A program made the translations under genes and the position numbers. Positions 31,476 through 41,477 of a DNA stretch of 64,000 nt are shown one piece after another; within the stretch, counting starts at the first letter, position 1, and every line of letters starts with the position of its first letter. The notes beneath the pieces were generated by a model. That model searched no databases. It was given only the letters and a program-made list of their open reading frames with translations, and was not told the DNA's origin. Origin of the DNA: Pictodentalium vernedei (lineage: Eukaryota; Mollusca; Scaphopoda; Dentaliida; Dentaliidae); the NCBI GenBank assembly GCA_031216915.1, contig CM062294.1, forward strand, positions 26,908,985 to 26,972,984. Reading direction: 5' to 3'.

Positions 31476-32004
31476 TTAACCCTTTGAACACTGGTAGTAT
31501 CTTCCATTTCAGTTCAATGGCAGCAATTAGAAGATTCCATTTTCATTATTTGGGGGTAGATGAATTAATATTTTCAACGCGCAGCCATACTCCCCCACAC
31601 ATTCACTCAACAACCACCCGACTTTATCAGCTTACAGTTAAAACTAGAAGTCCTGTCACGAATAGTGCGCTTATCTAGGCTTAATTGCGCGTTGGAATTG
31701 CGCGCAATTTCCACCTCGAATGGCATCCAAAGCACGGCAGGTTCTCCTGGTTACTCATAGCAAACACATGCAATGTTTCTGCCAATGGACCTCCGGGTTA
31801 CCCGGAGGTCCATTGGCTGAAACATTGCTTGTGCACAGGCCATATGTACAGAATTTGATAGCTTCACTTTGGCCATAACGCGTACATTAACGCGCATATC
31901 AACGTGCTATTTGTACGCATTTCATGACAGGACTTCTAGTTTTAACTGTACGACGTATCGTGTTCCCAGGCCGGAAAAGTTGCCGCTCGGTTTTAAGGGG
32001 TTAA
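31476..32004. mobile_element. TTAA-type MITE family 2 interrupted by MITE T2
   Basis: TTAA-CCCTTTGAACACTGG at the left and TTTTAAGGGG-TTAA at the right; inner segments GGCAGCAATTAGAAGA and GACGTATCGTGTTCC match the copies at 3447 and 62931. It contains the T2 element 31635-31948. Confidence 0.9.
31635..31948. mobile_element. TA-flanked MITE T2, nested
   Basis: Intact ends CAGTTAAAACTAGAAGTCCT / mirror, each flanked by TA. The host sequence GCT-TA-CGACGTATC aligns with GCGTTATGACGTATC in uninterrupted family 2 copies, so the TA duplication is directly visible. Core CAATGGACCTCCGGG as in family T1. Confidence 0.95.
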
Positions 32005-32597
32005 GATAAAACGGTTGTCGTTCTTTTGTCATTTTTTGATAATAAAGGAGCGATCGTTCAGCGTGTCCAGTTCTCAACCAACTATGCGTGGTAAATACAC
32101 AACTTACACGTTCCGTCCTAAATTCAATGAAATTTCCAAAAGTTTGTAGGAGGTAAGATATTATTTGAGAAAAGTTCGAGTCCTTTGTGGAGTTAGTGGA
32201 CACCGTATATACATCATATTAGGTCACTAACAAAGCGAGTAATGAATATATCTTACTGACGACTTTTCTGTTAATCTTCCTCCACTTCCATATTTACATA
32301 TCCGTACGGAACACGTATAACATACGTATTTCCGTTTTTCCACCTGCCGACATGGATCCATCAAATGAACTTGATTCAGCCCATTTTCGTTACCGGCCAA
32401 TTGAAATGTCGAATTCTGACCTAGATTAATTAGGAAGTGGCGGTAACAGCCGATAAATCGAATGTTACTTGGAAAATATTTTCGTTCAAATCCACTAAAA
32501 TTAACGAAATTGAACTTATTCTAGAAATGGGGAATGATTTTATAACATTCGGGTTCTAATTCTGAAAGCTAATATCTCTCAGATAACGGGAGCTCAT
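32005..32597. other. No feature recognised
   Basis: No gene, array or palindrome noted. Confidence 0.5.
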
Positions 32598-32665
32598 CGT
32601 CGCCTGAGTTCTAGAATGTTCTATGCCCCCTAGGGGACATAGAACATTCTAGCACTCAGGCGACG
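32598..32665. repeat. Hairpin family GAGTTCCAATGTGTTCT, variant stem
   Basis: Same architecture as the copy at 27313, but both arms have changed together (CTAGAATGTTCTATG opposite CATAGAACATTCTAG; CGTCGCCTGAG opposite CTCAGGCGACG), so pairing is retained. Confidence 0.85.
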
Positions 32666-32870
32666 TAATGTCTTAAAAATACGAATAAACAACCTATTTG
32701 GACATAATTTGTATTTTCTGATTACGTGCCGATCTGTCACACGTGTTTGCCAATGACATCTGACTTTTGTTTTTCTTTCAAACAGACGTCAGAACTATCA
32801 AATTCTACAAATAAGGCCGAATTTTTAAATTAATGAATTCTGTTCCACATGGGCGTGCGATGAACACAGG

Positions 32871-33005
32871 ACGCCGCGATGTTTGAATGCGTTCGTCAAT
32901 ACGACACCTATGCTATCGTTGAAGTATTTAACTCAAGGCTGCACCTCTCATTCTATCCTTCTAAGCTGGCACTCACGCGGACGCGTTCACACATCGTGAC
33001 GTTCT
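32871..33005. mobile_element. Diverged relative of the foldback at 27513
   Basis: Corresponds line by line with 27513-27670 (ACACAGGACGCC...GTTTGAATGCG...CTATCCTTCTAAGCTGGC...CGCGTTCACACATCGTGACG). The arms are weakened. Confidence 0.6.
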
Positions 33006-33030
33006 GCATATACCGCCCTACCAATTGCGA

Positions 33031-33215
33031 TGAGGGCGAAGTGGCTCAGTGATTAGAACAATGACGTCAAACTGGAGGGTCGATGGTTCGATCCTGTCAA
33101 GCCGTAACTGCATTATGTCCTAGGGCAAGGCACTTAATTCCGATTGTCCACGTGGTGCGGCGGTGGGGCTGATTACTATTGGCATTCCCCAATATATAAA
33201 TAAAAATATATTGGT
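33031..33215 (+). mobile_element. 3'-truncated tRNA-headed SINE (head H3)
   Basis: Head GAAGTGGCTCAGTGATTAG, B-box ATGGTTCGATCCTG, linker GGGCAAGGCACTTAATTCCG. It breaks off after the GCGGCGGTGGGGCTG segment. Confidence 0.85.
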
Positions 33216-33601
33216 GGCATATGTTCCGCCTTAACACCGATTCACTCATTGTCACGCTCGTCCTCATGAACTATACCTTCGAAATTTTGACAAACATCTT
33301 CTCGTCAATCTTCACAGACAGTGACGCACTTTAACCTATTCTTTCTACATGAGCACAAGTTGCTTGTGCATCGGTTCCGTGACGTCATTTTCCATTTACA
33401 TCTGACAAACTTAAGAAGCGCATCAGGTTCTACTTTCAAGAAGCGCATCAGGTTCTACTTCCAGATCCGTCATTATCGGCTGACGTCTTGACAATAAATA
33501 CCTGTTGCGACGATTAATGAATGATAAAATTACAACGTTTTTAATGTGAAACGATTGTCGTCCACTCCCAGTCGGATAGACAAACAAATAAAGGAGCGAT
33601 C
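33216..33601. other. No gene; 21-bp direct duplication
   Basis: AAGAAGCGCATCAGGTTCTA is present twice in tandem near 33411-33460 with a short spacer. Nothing else recognised. Confidence 0.5.
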
Positions 33602-34003
33602 GGGGGCGCAGTGGCGTTGCGATAACCGGTTCTCGTCAGATCGCCGAAGTTAAGCAACGTCGAGCCCGGTTAGTCCTCGGATGGTTAACCGTCTGAACGA
33701 TCGATTTGGACTCCGCGTTGTGTCCTTGGGCAAGGCACTTAAGCCCGACCGTTCTTATGGGGGCACGATGACGCCGTGTACTAAGGCGTACTGCACGTCG
33801 ATAGTGCGCATGTCTTAACCAATCTAACCCTGCCTGTGCTGCTGTGCGGAGTTACGATGTTGGGGAGCTGGCAGCTGCTCGTCGTTGCTCGGTGTTTCTC
33901 TTCGGATACTCCGGCTTCCTCCACTCGTAAAAGTGTCACGGTCATGATTAGCCATTGTGCATAAGTATGTGACCTTAAACACCAATAAATAAATAAATAA
34001 ATA
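33602..34003 (+). mobile_element. 5S rRNA-headed SINE (tail II)
   Basis: Head: TTCTCGTCAGATCGCCGAAG, TTAAGCAACGTCGAGCCCGG, TTAGTCCTCGGATGGTTAAC, i.e. the 5S internal promoter region. Linker CCTTGGGCAAGGCACTTAAG, body, then tail II (CATTGTGCATAAGTATGTGA) and (AAAT)n. It shares head type with 24173 but has the other tail. Confidence 0.93.
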
Positions 34004-34064
34004 AGGGGAGAACACTCTTACTGTTAGCCGACGAACAGTTTTGAACAGATACTCCGGTACTTAT

Positions 34065-34192
34065 ACTCTAAAATCATCTGGGTTAAAAATCAAACCAAAT
34101 CAACTGGGTTGAGTGAATATGAACCCTATTGGGTTCGTATTCACTCAACCCAATTTATTTGGCTTGATTTTTAACCCAACTGATTTTAGAGT
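34065..34192. mobile_element. Foldback MITE, ACTCTAAAAT ends
   Basis: Ends ACTCTAAAATCATCTGGGT / mirror, arms with GGGTTAAAAATC and TGAATATGAACC. The second copy, 36401-36530, lies just upstream of the Kv exon. Confidence 0.88.
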
Positions 34193-34472
34193 GTACCCGG
34201 CTTGCACGAAACCTCTTAACTCCAATGAAATTCTCGAAAGTTAGTAGCAAATAAGAAAGAGATTTAGTTTAATGGAAGGGTGTGGATTCAATAAGCGAAG
34301 TTACAGTTCATAGACCGCAGGGAAGATCGCCCGCGGTCCAAGATCGACAGATTTGCTTGTTGAGAAAGTTTCATTTCGACTAACAAGTAAGGGTTTACTC
34401 GGGAGTGCTTAATCGCCCGTGTGTCCTGTAATGTAAACAAGAACAATATATGACACACGTACAAATATACGG

Positions 34473-34615
34473 GGAGGGGGAAGTAACTCAGTGGTTAGAG
34501 AATGGGACTTCAGACCGAAATGTTTCAGGTTTGACCAGACCGGAGTCATCTGCGTCGTATCGTTGGAGAAGGTAAACTACCCAAGTAGGCACACGGTGGC
34601 ACAGTGATGTACAGG
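34473..34615 (+). mobile_element. SINE 5' half (head H3)
   Basis: Head GGAAGTAACTCAGTGGTTAG and B-box-like CAGGTTTGACCAG, then a worn linker up to GGCACAGTGATGTAC. The matching 3' half may be 35298-35490, separated by about 680 bp of other DNA. Confidence 0.7.
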
Positions 34616-35297
34616 TCTAGAGAGAGAAAATCCGGGTCCTAGGGTTAATTCGGTGACGGGCCCCCTTCGAAAGTGTCAGGATACTGGTGCAGATACGGAT
34701 GATAGGAGGCCCGGGGTGGGGTTTCACTCCAAGGCAATTTTGAAATCAGTTATTAAATAGAGACTTCTGGCGGATTTTGGGATGAATAAATCAGGTTATT
34801 TTTTGGCAGTTAGTTCGTCAAAATAACATTTGTCAGCATTATGTTCCAAACCTAGTTTCTGTTTCTGTTTTCAAATTGAATAGCCTGAGGCTGTTCGACT
34901 GCTATAGTAAGAATATTTAGGAAAACTGCGTAACGCATACAATGGTGCATATGTATGAAGATAACAGTCTGTTACAGATTGTACATCTCCACGAGGCACT
35001 CCCATTCCTTCTTTACATGAGTGGCAACTAGTATTCTAATACGACGGGCAACTTATCTTGCTGATTCTCGCGCGGGGCTCGGGGGGGGGGGGGGGGTGGC
35101 GGTGGGGGGGGGGGGGGGGGCTTATGCTTGGCAAAGAAGTCAGAACTTTAGGGGGCCCAGGCCGGACCCAAGAATTCTGGAATCCTGGGCCAAGCCACCC
35201 ACCTCCGCCCCAACCAAGTACCGGGCCCTGTGGTTACTACCCCAGGGCCCGGTACTTGGGGTGGGGATTGAGGTGGCTCTCCCCGGCCCTGGTGATA
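34616..35297. other. Intervening DNA between two SINE halves, with G-tracts and a GC-rich foldback
   Basis: Holds two long G runs (35081-35120) able in principle to form G-quadruplexes. It also holds a GC-rich inverted repeat at 35190-35276 (GCCACCCACCTCCGCCCCAA and ACCGGGCCCTG paired with CAGGGCCCGGTACTTGGGG and further right). The region may be an insertion in the SINE; no target duplication longer than GTAC is visible. Confidence 0.5.
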
Positions 35298-35490
35298 TAA
35301 AAAGTACTGCACGTCAGTGACACGCATGTCTTCAACCAATGATAACCGGACGTGTGCCGTGCTAGTAAGTTGAAAAGTCCGACAGTTACATACTGCTGCT
35401 TTGTTGTTATGTCCAGGTATTCCTGCTTTCTCAACACGTAAAGCTGCCCGACACGATATGGCCCTGTCTGTTGAAAGTGAAGATAATAAC
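35298..35490 (+). mobile_element. SINE 3' half (tail I)
   Basis: Begins GTACTGCACGTCAGTG, continues GTCTTCAACCAATGATAACC, and ends near tail I (TGTTGAAAGTGAAGAT). No A-rich tail remains. Confidence 0.7.
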
Positions 35491-35568
35491 AAATATACAG
35501 ACAACCAATCATAAAAATGTCAGACAAAAACGTCTCTGTTTACAGCGTTTTAATACACAGTGGGGGGG

Positions 35569-35900
35569 GGGGGGTGGCTCAGTAGGCAGAGGTGCGGGCT
35601 GCAAGCCGAGAGGTCCTGGGTTCGAATCCTACCTGCGGCAACCACGTTGTGTCCTTGGCAAACACTTCACTCCAATTGCCCACGTGGGGGCACGGTGGTG
35701 TTGTGTGCCAAGGCGTACTGCACGTCGATGGTACACTTGTCTTCAACCCCTGCTTGCGTGGAGTTAGTACGTCGGGAAGCCTGACAGTTGCTCGCCGTTG
35801 CTCGGTGGTTCTCTCCGGGTACTCCTTCTTCCTCTACCCATAAAACTGTCCGACTAGAGGTGACCCCCGGCTGCCGAAAGTGTTGTTAAATAAATACACA
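35569..35900 (+). mobile_element. tRNA-headed SINE (head H2, tail I)
   Basis: Head GGTGGCTCAGTAGGCAGAGG...GGGCTGCAAGCCGAGAGG, B-box GGTTCGAATCCTACC, linker, body with GTACTGCACGTCGATGG, and tail I (CGAAAGTGTTGTTAAATAAA). The 5' end is a run of 13 Gs. Confidence 0.9.
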
Positions 35901-36026
35901 CCAGATTACAATTAAGTATATTAACTAGAAGCTTCGCTATAAATACTACTACTACTTGGTAAATATATAAATTGTTACAGGGTGTGATTGTACAGATTCA
36001 TTTACATTAATGTAGAGGTGGGATAT

Positions 36027-36352
36027 GGAACATGGTGACTCAGTGGTTACGGAATTTGACTTCAACCCGATAGGTCAATGATCTGATCCCCGCCAGAGGT
36101 AACTGCGTTGTGTCCTAGAGTAAGGCACTTAATCCCGACTGCCCACATGGAGACACGGCGCTGCTGAGTACTGAGGCGTACTGCACGTCGATGGTGCACT
36201 TGTCTTCAACCAATGCTGACCCTGCTACTCTGAAGTCAGTACGTTGATACGTCTGAGTCGTTGCTCGGTAGTTCTCTCCGGGTACTCTGGCTTCCTCCAC
36301 CCCTAAAACTGTCGAGGTGTCCCTGGCTGTCGAAAGTGTCCTTAAATCCCAA

Positions 36353-36395
<43 letters not shown>

Positions 36396-36399
36396 ATAT
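36027..36399 (+). mobile_element. tRNA-headed SINE (head H3, tail I)
   Basis: Head ATGGTGACTCAGTGGTTACG, linker GTAAGGCACTTAATCCCGAC, body, tail I (CGAAAGTGTCCTTAAATCCC) and (AAAT)n of about 13 units that runs directly into the MITE at 36401. Confidence 0.9.
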
Positions 36400-36400
36400 G

Positions 36401-36530
36401 CACTCTAAAATCAGTTGGGTTAAAAATTAACCCAAATCAACTGGGTTGTGTGAATATGAACCTAATTGGGTTCATATTCACTGAACCCAGTTGTTCTGGG
36501 TTGATTTTTAACCCAACGGAATTTAGAGTG
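36401..36530. mobile_element. Foldback MITE, CACTCTAAAA ends, upstream of the Kv exon
   Basis: Near-perfect inverted repeat CACTCTAAAATCAGTTGGGT / mirror. It ends about 330 bp before the Kv ATG and so lies in the 5' UTR, promoter or an upstream intron of that gene. Confidence 0.9.
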
Positions 36531-36863
36531 CATCTTCTCTACTCCCCACGGGATTTACATCCGTGTTCTACGTGCACAGCGCACAAACAATTTAATGCGC
36601 ATATTAGAAACCGCTTATTTGTTTCCAACTGTTCGTGTTTTGCCTTGAAAAGCTGATGAGGACGGCTATTCCCATGATGAACTGAAACGCTGGTAAACTT
36701 CCCAGTAATTGCGACGGATATGTACAGAAAAGGGAATAATCGACAGTCTAAATACTATCTCTCATACATAATCTTTTCATTCCATCACTGTAACCTTTAG
36801 CACTCGATTGAGAAACAGTTTTCACAATATTCTCTATCGGAATGTTTTATTTTCTTTTATCTA
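36531..36863 (+). other. Sequence immediately upstream of the Kv exon
   Basis: No TATA box or coding frame stands out. It could be 5' UTR/promoter or the end of an upstream intron (see the acceptor-like site at 36877-36902). Confidence 0.4.
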
Positions 36864-37661
36864 ATGGCTTGTCAAATTTCTTTTTCCGTTCCTTCCCGAC
36901 AGAGAAGTACGTCGACAGGTCAGATATCGGGACCAGGTCTGCGGAACCGCTACAGGAGTGTGGACTACAAACCAAGTTTTATGCTAGGTGAGACGAGCGA
37001 ATATGATACGAGTGATTGCTGCGACGAAACCGTGTTTGACGAAGATCTCAAAGAATGCTCGAATCCGAATAATGAAAACGAAGACGTTTTTGTCGAGAAC
37101 AAACAGCGCCCAAACCCAGCGAGTTTGAAGCCTGGGAATGCGCGACTATCTGTAAAAAATCCAAAACCGAAACAGACAAGGAAAAAGAAGAGCAAGGAGA
37201 CGATGATTTTCAATGTGGGGGGAGTTCGATTCGAGACATACAAATCTACTTTGAAAAAGCAAGAAGTAAGTGCTGTTCTTTCTGACGAAGCAGCTCTAGC
37301 TCGTCACTACAGAGAGGATAAAGGTGATTATTTCTTTGACCGTGATCCGAGAGCTTTCCATTCTGTACTAAACTACCTTCGTACTACTGAGCTTCACATT
37401 CCTACATACATGTGTGGACCCGCCCTTCAGGCGGAGTTCGATTATTGGGGGATAGATGAACTGGAAATAGAACGATGTTGCTGGTCTCAATATAATACGT
37501 GGAAAACTCAGTGTAGATCTCTGGAGAAACTTGAAAACGACAGAAAAATATCAACCACTGAATTAGAGTTCATGCCACAAAGTCGTCCATCATGCTGGGG
37601 AAAATGTCGTGGAAATGTCTGGAGTTTTCTACAGGACCCAACATCTTCAACAGCAGCAAAG
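36864..37661 (+). CDS. Kv3/Shaw-like voltage-gated K+ channel, N-terminal T1 exon
   Basis: Encodes the cytoplasmic N-terminus of a voltage-gated potassium channel subunit, which assembles as tetramers in the plasma membrane. Residues 1-112 are a variable, basic-ending leader. The T1/BTB domain spans about 113-215 with MIFNVGGVRFETYKSTL at 114-130 and YFFDRDPRAFHSVLNYLRT at 156-174. The Zn-binding signature HX5CX20CC is intact: H178, C184, C205, C206. This signature separates Shaw/Shab/Shal channels from Shaker; the CCW and WSFLQDPTSS (253-262) wording is closest to Shaw/Kv3. Coding should end at residue 266 (AAK), where AAG|GTAGGA is a good splice donor just before S1. Membrane and pore exons were not found. 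The first 13 codons overlap a pyrimidine tract, so the true start may lie upstream. Confidence 0.93.
36877..36902 (+). promoter_or_regulatory. Possible splice acceptor inside the apparent 5' end of the Kv exon
   Basis: A pyrimidine-rich run (TTTCTTTTTCCGTTCCTTCC) is followed by CGACAG|AG at 36902. It has the form of a 3' splice site and keeps the reading frame (phase 0 at AGA AGT ACG). If used, residues 1-13 of the predicted protein would be intronic and another exon would supply the start. Confidence 0.45.
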
Positions 37662-37667
37662 GTAGGA
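37662..37667 (+). promoter_or_regulatory. Splice donor of the Kv T1 exon
   Basis: AAG|GTAGGA follows ...SSTAAK, the T1-S1 junction. The frame runs only a few codons into the intron (VGNCLND) before a stop, supporting a true exon end. Confidence 0.85.
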
Positions 37668-37740
37668 AACTGTTTAAATGATTAAGATTTGAACCTTTTT
37701 CAAGTATATTATTACCCCACCCCACCCCCTCCCACGCAGG

Positions 37741-38390
37741 GTAGGGCTAAGCAAAGAGCTCGGTCCACAAGGCCGCCCGTCCGCCCGTCCGTCCGCCCGT
37801 CCGTGCGCCCGTCCGTCCGTCAAAAGTTTGTTCATGCGGTAACTTGAAAAAGAGTTACTGGATTTCAGTGCTTAAAAATATCAATGTCTTGGATCAAGAC
37901 GACAACGAGCAATGTTTTATAAAAAATCATGGCATGGGAGTTATTGCCCTTTATTTGTTGAATTTTGCCCCAAATTTCGTTGTTTATGTATTGCCAAGAA
38001 CATTAAGAGATCTCAGATCAGCATTGTTGCCCTCAAGGGACAAATTTATCAATTTTATTAATTTGGATCAAGTATCAGACATAAAACATTTAATTTTTGT
38101 TTCTTTATGTTTGCATTAGTTATAAAAAGGAGAGCGTGCGACAGTCAAAAGGATCATCCGGGAGGGCCTGAGAAATAGATTTTTAATTTTTTTGAGGCCT
38201 AAACATCCAATTTTAATCAATTTTGATATCCTGCTTTGCATTAATAAGTTATTGGAAAACTTAAAAAATTATGACACCTTCTTGGAAATTAATAAAGTTA
38301 TTGCCCTTTGTTGGTTTCGTATCACTTCAGTTATTACAGTTTGTATGATTACTTTAAAAGTAAAGATCAGATTACAATAATTTGTTGATA
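37741..38390 (+). repeat. Dispersed repeat with (GTCC/GCCC)n start, in the Kv intron
   Basis: Begins with a CCGCCCGTCCGTCCGCCCGT-type run (37772-37820). It contains TTGCCCTCAAGGGACAAATT and TATCAATTTTATTAATTTGG, matching the inverted partial copy at 5045-5330. The opening resembles the 12056 repeat's GTC-rich start, but the remainder differs. Confidence 0.65.
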
Positions 38391-38469
38391 TTCTGCTGTA
38401 TATCATCACTATCTTGGATTAAATCGAAAATCACGTTTATCCGTCGAAAATAGAGTGAGATAAATATAG

Positions 38470-38632
38470 AATAAACGTATAGTGTTTTAGAATAAACGTA
38501 TAGTGTTTTCAAGTAAAAACAATATTCTACGAGTAGGATTAAGAATGAAACCGACGAGCCTCTGGCGAGTCGGTTTCATTCTTAATTCTACGAGTAGAAT
38601 ATTTTTTTTACTTGAAAACACCATACGTTTAT
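38470..38632. mobile_element. Foldback element with duplicated end
   Basis: Arms ATAAACGTATAGTGTTTTCA...ATTCTACGAGTAG...GAAACCGACGAGCC and complement around CTCTGG. The outer 20 bp ATAAACGTATAGTGTTTTA are duplicated at the left end. Confidence 0.82.
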
Positions 38633-39466
38633 TTTGTTTATCCCATTAATCTTCTACAGTGCAGTCGCGGCAAAATCGTGCTATAATTCGCTACAAAACA
38701 CAGCGAGAAGTGAGGAGCACATTGGTCCAATTCGATCGAACAGCAAAATTGGCAAAAATTAACAGGGCGCAGTAATACATTTCTGTCTAAAAATAATTCT
38801 TGTACACACCTGAGCTAAACTTGCAAAAATACTTTATTATATGAGCAGTGGGTGGTGTTTTCTACTGGCATTGTGTAATACTTTCACAAAAATTTAAAGA
38901 AATCAACAATCGAACTATTAATTATGCTAGACAAATGTGGAAGAGGCCAGAGGTCAATAAGTCCGTCGCTACTAGGGGAATAAATTCTTTCAGTGTTATT
39001 CCTATGGAGAAAATTTATCACCCTACTAGGTGAATAAAGCAAATATTTACCCAAGGCCTTTACTGTTCAAATAAACGGCCAATTATGGGATAAAGCTTTT
39101 TATGTTTCAGTTTTACTTTAATTGTTGAAGTTTATGTGCTAACCTGAAAAGTGGTCATCAGATGTCAATAACATTTGGCAAACTTCTTTATATTAACACT
39201 GTACGGGGCAAGTATGAAAACCACGGTGATTTATTGAAAACTAATAGCGTTATTTACTGAAGATGTGAATAATTGTGATATTCCCAAAATATTAATAATG
39301 AAATTTTTAAAAAAATGTTCAGTTTATTACACTTTTGTTTATGTCATAAATAATCAGGGGTGCGGGAGGAGTTTCTTCCCTACACAGTGCTATTTTCTTG
39401 TTTTATCACGATTTATTGTAGGAGGATGCAACAATTTCTATATAATAGTTTTTGATAACCCTTTTA
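38633..39466. other. No feature recognised
   Basis: No domain-bearing frame; a 61-codon frame at 38848-39033 is not recognisable. Confidence 0.45.
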
Positions 39467-39676
39467 CAGCACGCGGAGAGTGTATTATCACTACATCACC
39501 CTCAGAGTGGAGATTCCACCCAAGCAATAATTGCAAATTGGTTGCAAAGCATAATAATCACAAGCAAAGTTCCAGCCAATGGACCTCCGGGTTAAACCCG
39601 GAGGTCCATTGGCTGAAACATTGCTTGTGTTTTTTGTCCATATGTAGAGAAGTTGAAAATGATTCTCCACGCAGTG
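39467..39676. mobile_element. TA-flanked MITE T1, right part shortened
   Basis: Left end CAGCACGCGGAGAGTG with TA, core CAGCCAATGGACCTCCGGG / complement. The right end has lost about 45 bp (jumps from GAGAAGTTGAAAATGATT to CTCCACGCAGTG-TA). Confidence 0.88.
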
Positions 39677-39820
39677 TATATAGGATGGAGTGGTACCCCG
39701 TAACAGTCCTAGAATATATAGCAACAAGTGTGTCACCCGCAATGCTAAGGCGTTTCAATCGCCGCCTGTTTTTAAGGGCCTCGCGCAGATTTCTAATTTG
39801 GGATTGCAAACCAGTTTGTT

Positions 39821-40375
39821 CAGGGTGATCACGCTAAACTCCCAACATCCCGAATCGGACACTACGGGCCTCCGTATTTATGACTAACTGTGTGTGTGTC
39901 CAGGGAGATCATGCTAGGCCCCCAACATCCCGAATCGGACACTACAGGCCTCCGTATCTTCGACTAACTGTGTGTCCAGAGAGATCACGCTAGGCCTCCA
40001 ACATCCCGAATCGGACACTACAGGCATCTGTATCTATGACTAACTGTGTGTGTGTCCAGAGAGATCATGCTAGGCCCCCAGTATCCCGAATCGAACACTA
40101 CAGACCTTCGTATCTATGACTGTCCAGTGTAATCTTGCTAGGCCTCCAACATCCCGAATCGGACACTACAGTCCTCCGTATGTATGACTAACTGTGTGTG
40201 TGCCCAGAGTGATCATGCCATGCTCCCAGTTTCCCAAATCGAACACTACAGGCCTCCGTATGTACGACTAACTGTGTGTGTGTCTGGAGTGATCATGCTA
40301 GGCTCCTAACATCCCGAATCCGACATTACAGTACTCCGTATCTATGACTAACTGTGTGTGTATCTAGTTCAGCGA
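39821..40375. repeat. About 80-bp minisatellite, seven units
   Basis: The unit comprises GATCATGCTAGGCCCCCAAC, ATCCCGAATCGGACACTACA, GGCCTCCGTATCTATGACTA and ACTGTGTGTGTGTCCAGA. Units differ at several sites, and the fifth lacks the TGTGTG stretch. Confidence 0.9.
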
Positions 40376-40761
40376 TCTGAACGTAGTGGCTAGCCCTCTA
40401 CGTTTAGATTCCCCCATTCAAATCTGTTGTACAATTCCCCAACAAGTTTTACTGGAAACTCAAAACACGAAAATAGGAATATATATCAGGTTTTCGCCCC
40501 TATTACCGGCTACATTTGATAGTATATGTATGTCCTTACATTTGGGCAGAGTTCATTGATCCAAACTATGTTTTATCCTTTATTTATCGAGATTTGAACC
40601 CGGATGAAGCGTCAACAACGCTTAGATATCGTCCATGTTGTTTGCACAACCTGGAGTTGCTGCCGAAACAAATATTGATGCGGAAACCGAAATACGATCG
40701 CATTCGCGCTGACGATGTCGATTATGATCAATGCGTGGTGGATTTCTGTTAGTAGTTATCG
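40376..40761. other. No feature recognised
   Basis: A 78-codon + frame at 40516-40752 has no recognised domain. Confidence 0.4.
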
Positions 40762-40879
40762 TTTCCAATGAGGGGTCACATGATATGGTTTCGTTGAAAT
40801 TTTTTTTTGAAAAATTTGAAAAAAAAACAAATATTAAAATAATAAATTTTGATATCGTCTGCGCTGGGTAAAGGGTTAA
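40762..40879. mobile_element. Right half of a TTAA-type MITE family 1 copy
   Basis: From CCAATGAGGGGTCACATGAT through TTTTGATATCGTCTGCGC to GGGTAAAGGG-TTAA, nearly identical to the right half of 41104-41354, which lies only 225 bp away. Confidence 0.88.
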
Positions 40880-41103
40880 CGGAGTGTGCGACACAAGATC
40901 ATGAAAAAGTTCATAATTACATTCAAGAGAGAACCGATATCTTAGGCTCCAACTTTGACGAAAATGTCCGAGATGGAAAAACTTATTGAGGGTGTTACAC
41001 CCACCCCAACCCCTATTAGTGACGTACCTGCTTGTATACCAGTACTTCTTTGTCTAACGTAATGGTAAAAAAAACGAGCTGCATTATTCACAGAAATCGC
41101 CAT

Positions 41104-41354
41104 TTAACCCTTTTACCAACGAATCGGCCGCATCCGCCCGCGTAATATGTAAATTCAGCAGTTGAAAAAAATATTATTTTTTAAAACATTTCAACAAAAC
41201 CATATCAAGTGACCCCTCGTTGGAACGAGCTCGTGGAGCTCGTTCCAACGAGGGGTCACATGATATGGTTTTGTTGAAATTTTTTGAAAAGTTTAAAAAA
41301 AATTATGTTTAAAATAATAAATTTTGATATCGTCTGCGTTGGGTAAAGGGTTAA
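41104..41354. mobile_element. TTAA-type (piggyBac-like) MITE family 1, complete copy
   Basis: TTAA-CCCTTTTACCAACG at the left and CGTTGGGTAAAGGG-TTAA at the right; palindromic core CGAGCTCGTGGAGCTCG with arms GTGACCCCTCGTTGGAA. At 251 bp including TTAA, it defines the family boundary. Confidence 0.92.
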
Positions 41355-41477
41355 ATATATTATAATTTTTTTTTCATTTTTATGTCCGAAAAAGATAGCT
41401 TACTATCTCCCATTAGAACACAATAGGCGGACTTATTCCATTAAGTTATAAAAAATGAAGATCGTAATTATTCGCGT

